A program made the position numbers and the translations under genes. Under the pieces are notes generated by a model. That model was not told where the DNA came from. It did not search any database and was given only the letters and a program-made list of their open reading frames with translations. Positions 22,815-33,300 of a stretch of 64,000 nucleotides of DNA are shown here, in pieces (the stretch's first letter is position 1; every line of letters begins with the position of its first letter). The DNA is from Ostrinia nubilalis (lineage: Eukaryota; Arthropoda; Insecta; Lepidoptera; Crambidae): positions 8,105,001 through 8,169,000 of the forward strand of contig NC_087106.1 in the NCBI RefSeq assembly GCF_963855985.1. The letters run 5' to 3'.

Positions 22815-24211
22815 TATGTAAAACGCGTAATGTCTGTTTATACTCCACTGCGCACGAGTTCGGTCGCCTGGGGTCAATATACAGGGTGTTAGGTAAATGG
22901 GTATATGAGCCGACACTAGCCCATGTTAACATGGGCATATAAATAGTATGGTGAAGTCAGAAATTTTATATCATCATTTTATTTTTTTTAATTATCATAC
23001 AAAAAAATATTTTATGAAATCCGATTTGTATGAAAATTAAAATAATTAAAATGAAGATATCAATTTTCTGACTTCACCATACCATTTATATGCCCATGTT
23101 AACATGGGCTAGTGTCGGCTCATATACCCATTTACCTAACACCCTGTATATTGCTTGGCCCATTAGTGTGCGGTCTTACAAATGCACGACTGACGTCCTA
23201 CCTACTCAAAACATCTAATTTGAAAGCCCTTAGGGCCTTGCCACACTAGCGGATTGCAAGCGGAGCGGCGGGCACGCCGCGGTCGACAAAATGCTTGGAA
23301 AAAGCCGCGGCGTGTTCGCGGTGCCAGTATCGTTGCTTGGATAGTTAGTACTTGGCGGTCTTGCAAAAACAATTGACGTCCTGCGTCTATTTAGAGAGCC
23401 CTTAAAGCGTACTATTGACAATTTTAAGTCTTCAAAGTATACACGGCGCTGTGTAAAAAGTGTAATGTCTGTGTTCCACTGCGCACAAGTGACATGGCGT
23501 GGCGTGGCGTCGCGGTGGCGAGCCTAGCGCCAGTATCATTGCTTAGATACTTAGTGAGCGGTCTTACAAATACGCAACTGACATGATGCTCAAAACGTCC
23601 ATTTGAAAGCGCCAGGGTAGATTATTTTGATAATGTTTAAATGACTATTTTCCAAGTATACACGGTGCTGTGTAAAACGTGTAATGTCTGTTTTCCACTG
23701 CGCACGAATTAAGTTACGTGGCGTGGCATGGCGTCGCGGTGGCGAGCCTAGCGCCAGTATCATTGCTTAGATACTTAGTGAGCGGTCTTACAAATACGCA
23801 ACTGACATGATACTCAAAACGTCCATTTGGAAGCGCCAGCGTAGATTATTTTGATAATGTTTTAATTACTATCTTCCAACCAAGTATACACGGTGCTGTG
23901 TAAAACGCGTAATGTCTGTGTTCCACTGCGCACGAATTAAGTGACGTGACATGGCATGGCGTCGCGGTGGCGAGCCTAGCGCCAGTATCATTGCTTAGAT
24001 ACTTAGTGAGCGGTCTTACAAATACGCAACTGACGTGATGTTCAAAACATCCATTTGGAAGCGCCAGCGTAGATTATTTTGATAATGTTTAAATGACTAT
24101 TTTCCAAGTATACACGGTGCTGTGTAAAACGCGTAATGTCTGTGTTCCACTGCGCACGAGTTAAGTGACGTGGCGTGGCGTGGCGTCGCGGTGGCGAGCC
24201 TAGCGCCAGTA
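22815..24211. repeat. Tandem repeat ~224 bp at the Nup58 3' end
   Basis: GTATACACGG-GCTGTGTAAAA recurs at about 23438, 23659, 23883 and 24108. Two more diverged units lie upstream, one split by a MITE (22882-23146). Each unit contains GCGCCAGTATCATTGCTT or a variant, which on the minus strand is the last codons, stop and following bases of Nup58. A block (GGCGTGGCGTGGCGTCGCGG) is GC-rich. The array thus forms the likely 3' UTR or downstream region. Confidence 0.85.
22882..23146. mobile_element. MITE, 265 bp, long palindromic arms
   Basis: TIR of about 80 bp beginning CAGGGTGTTAGGTAAATGGG, flanked by TATA on both sides. It contains the inner palindrome CCCATGTTAACATGGG in each arm. Inserted into a diverged unit of the 224-bp array. 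Confidence 0.88.
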
Positions 24212-24330
24212 TCATTGCTTGGTGCGCTTGCCCGGCGGCTTCTGTAGCTGGAAGCCGCCGGCTGCTGGCACCAGTGAGGAGTTCAGCGACGTGCCGAGAG
24301 CTGACTGCGGAGTCGGTTGCCAGCCGGGAC
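24212..24330 (-). CDS. Nup58: Nup58 last coding exon 13
   Basis: TTACCCAG acceptor. It encodes GPGWQPTPQSALGTSLNSSL and VPAAGGFQLQKPPGKRTKQ, then TGA at 24214-24212. The GFQLQKPPG motif and the basic end are typical of the family C-terminus. The last codons and the stop lie in the same word that recurs in the adjoining tandem repeat. Confidence 0.92.
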
Positions 24331-27300
24331 CTGGGTAATAAGAAATCATTGTAACAATACACGAATAAAACACTTGATGGAATCTAAATATTGTAATAAC
24401 TATTATTTAATTTAACGCACAAATAATTACAGTAAACATATTCATCAATAGGTAATCACCAGGTCATAATGCAGTCTCTAATTCGTATTCAAGGCTTAAA
24501 AATGATAAAGGATAACTGTGCCATGAGTACGAATGACTCGTGATCGTATAGAATTCGTTTTCCTTAAACAACCACAGCGGCGGCGCTGTTTTTTCATTAA
24601 TACAAAAAAGAAACGATTACCATACGATAAGAGGAACGATATTTGTTCGTGCTCAGCTGAGCATGAGCAGACCAGCTGGTATAAGATGCGCGCCATTTTA
24701 GTCGATCAAATGTATCGACAAGACGATATAATGGCGGGCTTATTCCACTATTCCCCGTTGACAATCCCCGTCAACGGGGATTAGTGAACTTTTGTTCACT
24801 ATTCCCCGTTATATTAGGATTTTATTTTTAACATTGTAAGCTCCAATTGGCGTTAACGGGGAATAGTGAACAAAAAGTTCACTAATCCCCGTTGACGGGG
24901 ATTGTCAATGGGGAATAGTGGAATAAGCCTAATGGCGCGGCTAGCACTTTTAACTTTTAAGTTAGCAATTTTGACAGTTGACTGACACCAACAATTTCAA
25001 AGATTTTTTATTTTATTAAAAGTAGGTAATTGCTTACCACTGGCGTCAGCAGCAGGGAAAGGAGACACAGCACTGCCCAAGTATGTGAACGGAGTTGGTC
25101 CAGCCAACTGCGATATGTTTCCTGTACAAAAAATACGTTTACGTGAGTATTTGTTCAAACTTCAAAATATGTCAACATTTCATTGAATAAAGATATTCAG
25201 TTTATAGTGAATAAAATATAAATTTTATATGACTAAACTGGCGTTAGATGAATGACAGCGCCTCACATTGGGTACATTGATTTTATTGGCTTTAAGTTAC
25301 AGACTTGGATTCAATACACTAATGTGTAGATCGGTCCTTGGTCTTACGTTTATGTCTAAAGAACCTTAGGTGTATTATATCCAAGAGTATAACTTGGAGC
25401 CAATATACCCAATGTATGGCGCCGGCATAAGGTAACACGGGACTATTCCCACCTCTCTTTCCCACCGCTGCAACTTCTGTGTAGTCAGGATCTACAGCTT
25501 GACCGCCAATAAAAACCCAACCAGTGAAGGTCAAGTTTGTCCCAAGTGCAAGTGCATAAGGTACACATAAAATATCTTTAACGTTAAATAATTCAGACAC
25601 ATGACAGGTTATTATATGGGTCTAGAGCTTACCTGAGTCAGTGCCTGAAGTATGGGAGCGGCACGGGAGGGATGACATTGACATTTATGTATGACGTGAC
25701 AGAGCATATAGTTCCAAAATACTGAACTGTCCTATCCATGACATTGACAGCGGGGCGCCACCGTCAATACCGGATCGCTGGTTCCGATTTCTGTCATGTT
25801 GGAAACCATAAAGTTGAACGATGGTAGCGCCCCCCTGTCATTGAGTTTGGTGGGACAGTTCAGCGTGGGTCATCTATACAAAATTTTGAAGTCTCTCTGA
25901 CGTTTAACTTCCCAAAAACACCCTCCCATACCGCTCCCATACCTCAGGCATTGACTCAGTTAATCGCCAAACCTATAGTTTCCCATTTTTTTCTTTCAAT
26001 AAAACTTGAAAATATAAGCTAAATTATTAATATTTAATTGTGAAAGAATCACGAAAATATATCTACAAATAAAGAAGTTATTACATGGCCCCAAACTTCA
26101 CTGTCTTTTTAGTTTTGGTCTATATTTTAATCCCATTCAGTGAAATAGAATATTTTCAACATCACGAAACTTCTCCATTACGTGTATACTTATTTAATTA
26201 CCTAGAGCCACCCTAGGATCTGACAACACGGCACTGCCGAAGCTGACATCTGACATCCCGGTTTTAGACTTCTTCCTGGAACCATCTGCATCCTTCAGGA
26301 TCTGGTCCAGACTGTTGTTTGCTGTAAACAAAACCAACGTTAATAATGACGTTAGAAAGGTGTGCTGGAATGAAGGGCGAATAGGGTTTGAAAATGGTAG
26401 TGTTTATCATTGACTTGATGAATAAAATTGGAACTTAATAAATTAGCTAAATATATGAACAACAGTTCAAGGATTTCCACAACGACCGGTTCTAAGCTGC
26501 CCTTATCCAGGTAGGTGTTTCACATTTTGGTCGCTACTCGAGAACTTCTTGCTCTAACGTCCATCAGTGCGAGCTAGGTTGAGGCCAATAACCAAGTGAT
26601 TTAAACATTAGGGCCTGCGCTAAAACTGACAAGCGCGCCCGTACGTGTACTACGTGTCTTTGTATAGAAAAATAGTATGAACAGGTCAGTGAGGCGCGGA
26701 CGCCTGTGACGGGTTTGAGCGGATGTCTACCGCGGAGCGCAGTCCCGCGTTAGGACGACCGAAGCGGGCATTCTCTATGCACCTGCGTAAGTTTTCGCAT
26801 AGGTCCTCAAGTGCTTCCTACCCGTGGTCATCATCATCACAATTTCATTCAAATAACGTCCACTGCTGAACATAAGCCTCCTTCAATGATATCTATATTG
26901 ACCGGTTGGTATAGATCGTTTCATCCACGAAGACGTGCCCCACCAAATTTTGTCGAGGGAAGCGCGGGGTGCGGGGAGTTTGATCCGAGCAATCCGAGCG
27001 TCATTATTGTAGTATGGATAATTAAGCGTGTACCGATAAACTCAAATATTAGCGGAAGAATGGTGGGACGCGTCTTCGTGGATGATCTATACTAGCGTCC
27101 TGTGTCTTCCTGTTTTATGACCTTTATGAGGCCGTCGGTCCACCTTGTGGCCACCCACAAGGCGGACTTCCAAACGTCTCACGGTGCCCTTTCCCGTACG
27201 TGGCCTTCACTCCAGATCCTTGCTGCCTATCGGCCGCTTTGAAGGAAACACACACTCACCCGGCTGCGGGTCGAAGGCCGCGGCGGGCTCCTTGAGGATG

Positions 27301-30300
27301 TACTTACGCAGAAACGCACGAGCGCGCCAATACGTATGCGGCGCGCACGCACACACTGACAAAATTTAGCGTGGATTAGCGGGGAGCCAGTCGTGGTTGC
27401 GCCGAATTTTGTCAGTGTGTGCGTGCGCGCCGCATACGTATATTGGCGCGCTCACATACAAACCGCGCTCGGTGCGTTTCTATGAAGATGACCTACTCAT
27501 TTGTATTTACTCTGGCCTTAGGGCTATATTTCACCGGGACACCATGGCGGCGCAACCAGTCGCCGCTACCAACAAAATGTATACAGCTCTATAGAGAGTT
27601 ACTCACCTGGTGTCCGTTTGGTTGCGCAATGCTGTATTTTGTTGGTAGCGGCGACTGGTGTCCCGGTGAAATATAGCCCTTAAGAGCAAAATATTTGACG
27701 ATTTGTAAGTACTATTTAACTAGTATTAGATTAGATTTTGACTTTGAATTGAACCTTTCTGCCCCATTGGCAGTTTTGACGGTAACACACTCACCCGGCT
27801 GCGGGTCGAAGGCCGCGGCGGGCTCCTTGAGGATGTACTTGCGCAGGTTGAGGTACTGCAGCTGCTGCGCCTCCACCTGCAGCCGCCCTGCTAGCGCCAC
27901 TAGCGACTCGTGCATTATGATAATTATGATAATTAGCGGCCGCCCGCGACTTCGTACGTTTTACCCCCTTCATCTATCTTACGCGGTTTAGATTTTTTCA
28001 TACAAAAGTTTTTTCCCGCTAACTCCCGTTCCCGTGGGAATTTTGCAATATCCTGTTGTAACTAAGCTTTAAGTTTACTAAGGTACCTGCATGCCAAATT
28101 TCAAGCGTCTATCTTACGCGGTTTAGATTTTTTCATACAAAAGGATTTTCCCGCTAGTTCCCATTCCCGTGGGAATTTCGGGAATTCCTTTCTTAGTGCA
28201 CCTCTACGATACCTAAGCTACGTCCCTTCCAAATTTCAAGTGCCTACGTTTAGCCGTTTAGGCTGTGCGTTGATATGTCACTTAGTCTGCGCACTCACCC
28301 GGCTGCGGGTCGAAGGCCGCGGCGGGCTCCTTGAGGATGTACTCGCGCAGGTTGAGGTACTGCAGCTTCTGCGCCTCCACCTGCAGCCGCCCTGCTAGCG
28401 CCACTAGCGACTCGTGCATTCGTTCGTTCGTTTCAGCCGAAAGACGTCCACTGCTGGACAAAGGCCTCCCCCAAGGATTTCCACGAAGACCGATCCTGCG
28501 CCGCTCGCATCCAGGCACCTCCCGCGACCTTCACCAGATCGTCGGTCCACCTAGTGGGAGGCCTGCCCACGCTACGTCTTCCGGCTCGTGGTCGCTACTC
28601 AAGAACTTTCCTGCCCCAGCGGCCATCGGCTCTACGAGCTATGTGCCCCGCCCACTGCCACTTTATTTTAGCGATTCTGCGGGCTATGTCAGTCACTCTG
28701 GTTCTCCTACGAATCTCCTCATTTCTGATTCAATCACGTAGGGAAACTCCGAGCATAGCACGCTCCATCGCCCTTTGGGTGACCTTGAGCCTTCTTATGA
28801 GACATATAAAAGTCTCATGTAATTAATGGACGCCCCCTTTCGAACCCTGGTTGATGGTGACACTCACCCGGCTGCGGGTCGAAGGCCGCGGCGGGCTCCT
28901 TGAGGATGTACTTGCGCAGGTTGAGGTACTGCAGCTTCTGCGCCTCCACCTGCAGCCGCCCTGCTAGCGCCACTAGCGACTCGTGCATTATCATTGATAT
29001 TATCCTTTAGAACCCGAGGACTGATGGTGACAACGGGCCTTAGTCTGCGCACTCACCCGGCTGCGGGTCGAAGGCCGCGGCGGGCTCCTTGAGGATGTAC
29101 TTGCGCAGGTTGAGGTACTGCAGCTTCTAACTGCGCCTCCACTTGCAGCCGCCCTGCTAACGCCACTAGCGACTCGTGCATTCGTTCGTTCGTTTCAGCC
29201 GAAAGACGTCCACTGCTAGACAAAGGCCTCCCCCAAGGATTTCCACGATGACCGATCCTGCGCCGCTCGCATCCAGGCACCTCCTGCGACCTTCACCAGA
29301 TCGTCGGTCCACCTAGTGGGAGGCCTGCCCACGCTACGTCTTCCGGCTCGTGGTCGCTACTCAAGAACTTTCCTGCCCCAGCGGCCATCAGCTCTACGAG
29401 CTCCCGCCCACTGCCACTTTATTTTAGCGATTCTGCGGGGTATGTCAGTCACTCTGGTTCTCCTACGAATCTCCTCATTTCTGATTCGATCACGTAGGGA
29501 AACTCCGAGCATAGCACGCTCCATCGCCCTTTGGGTGACCTTGAGCCTTCTTATGAGACCCATAAAAGTCTCATGTAATTAATGGACGCCCCCATTCGAA
29601 CCCTGGTTGATGGTGACACTCACCCGGCTGCGGGTCGAAGGCCGCGGCGGGCTCCTTGAGGATGTACTTGCGCAGGTTGAGGTACTGCAGCTTCTGTGCC
29701 TCCACCTGCGCGTGCACCGCCTGCAGCCGCCCTGCTAAAGCCACCAGCGACTCGTGCATGCGACGGATGCCGAGGGTCAGTTCTGCAAGATAATGGCTTA
29801 TTGATGAATTTAAATAAAAATAGTTTAAATTTAGCAGACGCAGTTTTATTGCAGAGAGATTACCACAGACAACAAGATGGCGACATAGAGCGATTTGTCT
29901 ATTAACTAGAGACGTAACTACATACTAGTGTAGATCTGCTGAATCGGTAAATAGGGTTCAATATTAATAAATACAACACTCTCACCTAATTTGAACCCTT
30001 GTTCTTAAAACATAACTACTTTAAAATCAATACAAATAACATTTTGCATCTAAAGTAAACTTAAAGACATATTAATAACTCTCACCAAAAATTAACAGTT
30101 TTAGTAATGTGCAAGTTTCTTAATACCAATTTTACTTCTAAGATACTGAAACTTGTCTCTAGGTAAAGCTTTAGTGAATACATCAGCAAATTGCTCCTTA
30201 GTACAAACATAATTGAGATCAATTTGTTTCTCTACATATTTCTCCTTTATAAAATTATATTTGACATCGATGTGTTTACAACGCTTATGGTAATCAATAT

Positions 30301-33300
30301 TTTTGATTAAACAAATTGCACTTTGGTTATCTATATTCAAACAAATTGAATCCTGATTGAATTTACCAATATCTAATAACAGTCTTTTCAACCACAAAGC
30401 TTCTTTTGTCGCAGAACAGGCGGCCATAAATTCCGCTTCAGTGGTGGAAAGTGCAACGCTTTGCTGACGTTGTGTTGCCCATGTTATTGCTGCGCCGTTT
30501 TTGATAAACACATATCCCGTCAACGACTTTCTTGTAGACGTGTCTTTAGCAAAATCTGCATCACAGTATGCCTCTACTTGGTTCTGCTGTGATGTTTTAT
30601 AACACAAACCATAGTCTTTGGTTTCTTTCAAGTATTTCATTATTTTCTTGACAACATTCCAATGTGTACGATCAAAACAATTGAGATATCTACTCACCAG
30701 ACTGACTCCATACATAATATCTGGTCTGCTTACCACTGCCAGATGCATAAGTAAGATATTGCTTCATTGTATGTTTGTGGAACCTGTTCTTCTGACATAT
30801 CTGTACATACATATGTATTACCTTGCATTTTATTCATTCTCGCTTTAGATCTTGTAGTTACTCCTGACATAATTTCTGTTTTATCTATATTTTCTTGAGA
30901 ACATTCATCTGAACAGAAATCATTATTTGAATCATCTTTTGTAGTATCAAAACTTTCAGTTGTGTCATAATCAGAAATGACAGTGTCATTCATGACAGTT
31001 TCTTCACTTTTTCTTCTTGAAGCCGAATCTGATAAAGGTAATAATACATAGTCTTGTTTAACTGAGTTTTCTAAAAAGACCACATCTCTGCTTATTAATA
31101 CCTTTTTCGTTTTGGGGTCCAGAAGCCTGTATCCTTTAGTCTGTTCACTGTATCCAACAAATATCATTTTCTCTGCTTTTGTATCCCATTTCTTTGATTT
31201 TTCTTTTGGAACATGAACCAATGCTTCGCAACCAAATACCTTCATGTGAGTTAGAATTGGCTTTTTACCGCTCCACATTTCTTCCGGTGTTGCAAAAGAC
31301 AAAACTCTTGTAGGACATCTATTTGTAATGTAGGATGCAGTAGACATTGCTTCTGCCCAATACTGTTTTTGAAGTTTTGCATTTAACAGCATACATCTAG
31401 CTCTTTCCAGCAATGTACGGTTCATTCTCTCTGCTAAGCCGTTTTGTTGAGGCGTGTACGGAGCTGAGGTTTGATGCAAAATTCCAGATTTCTTCAAAAA
31501 GTTTTGAAACTCATTGCTTAGATACTCTGTACCATTATCTGAGCGTAAGATCTTTATGGTTGAATCAAGTTGATTTTCAGCAAACGCTTTAAAGTCTTGA
31601 AATTTTTGAAATACTTCTGATTTCTTCTTTATTAAGTATACAAAAACTTTCCTGGTATAATCATCAATGAAGGTTACGAAGTAGCGAGCACCTCCAAGAG
31701 ATGGTACCTCCATTGGACCACAGACATCGGAGTGAATAAGTTCTAGCTTCCTTTTTGCTCTTGAACCTTCTGAAGGGAATGGAAATCTTGTCTGTTTCCC
31801 TTCCATGCATGATACACATGTCACTTTATCTGCGTTCTCTAATTTTATTCCAGTACTTTCTGACATTTTCTTCAAGTCTTCAAAGTTCAAATGTGCCATT
31901 CTTTGATGCCATAGATAACAATCATTTTCAGTAGTAGCAGATATGTATGCCAAAGCTCTAGGTGTATTTAGCCTGTACATATTGTTAACTTTGGTAGCCG
32001 CCGCAACTTGTTTCTTTGTCTTGTTAAGTACTTTACAACCTTGCGTGTCAAACTCTACCTTACAGCCACTATTAATGATTTGACCAACTGAGAGTAGGTT
32101 AGTAGCCAGCTCTGGAATATACAGCACATTCTGTACTTGGATGGTTTCTATTTTACCTTGCGTATTGACCACATTCAGATTCACCTTACCACAGGCCTTT
32201 ACGGAGAGCTTCATGTCATTGGCCACTCTTATTGTGGAAATCGGAGGTAGAATTTCATCATACAGTAGGTCACGGTGCTTGGTCATATGCATTGACGCTC
32301 CAGAATCAATGTACCAGTTACTGTCGTTGTTTGTGGATGCAGACAACACTGCGACATAACCAGAATCGGAGTTCTCACTTGATTTTGCGTCTTTCTTCTT
32401 GTTTTTGCAATTCTTGCTTATGTGCCCGTATTTATTACACACAAAGCACCTTGGGCCTTTACCACTTTTATTCTTACCGAAAGTTTGACCTTGTTTGACA
32501 TACTGCGCCTGATTCCCTTTGTTTTTCACAAACAGTGCACTGGACTCAGAGTTTCTGACATCTTGCAGAAGCTTAGTCTTCACGGAATCGGCTGTTATTC
32601 TTACACCAGAGCTCTCGAGTGCCATTATCATCGGCTGATACACTTCGGGCAGGCCAGCGAGTAATAGAGTGCCAAGCCACTCGTCATTCACTTCAAACCC
32701 GATGTTTCTTAGCTTGTGTGCGGAGGTCATTATTTTGTTCACATAGTCTTCTATGTTCAGACAACTTTCAAGAGTGGTTGTGATCAGATCTCTTAGCAAT
32801 CCAACACGGCGTGTCAAACCATTATCATCGAACGCTTTGGCGAGGTTATTCCATACTTCTCTTGCAGTTTTGGCCTCTTGAATATGTACGTAGTTGATAG
32901 GATGTACAAGTAAAATTATTTTCGATTTGGCCTTCGTGTCAAGTCTGGAATCAACAGGCTCCTTCGCCGTTATACAGCACCAAAGTTCCTCATGTTCGAG
33001 ATATGTTTGGACTGCGAATTTCCAAGTGGGATAATTATCTCGTCCTGTCAGCTTTTCGATTAACGCCATTGTATTATTTGACGACATTTTTGCTGAATTT
33101 TAAAGATGGAACCACGTGAAAATTTTTTGCAATATTTTTGCGTATTTCTCAATTTACTAACTGTTAAACTATTTGTTTTATTCTACTGTTCACTTTTATG
33201 CAAAAATCAGGTGGCCTGGGCCCATAACCTGATGAATTTAAATAAAAATAGTTTAAATTTAGCAGACGCAGTTTTATTGCAGAGAGATTACCACAGACAA

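Noticed and set aside
27712..28518. Open frames in the exon-10 copies as possible alternative exons
   Set aside because: None of the copies has a splice acceptor at its 5' edge, and copy A is frameshifted.
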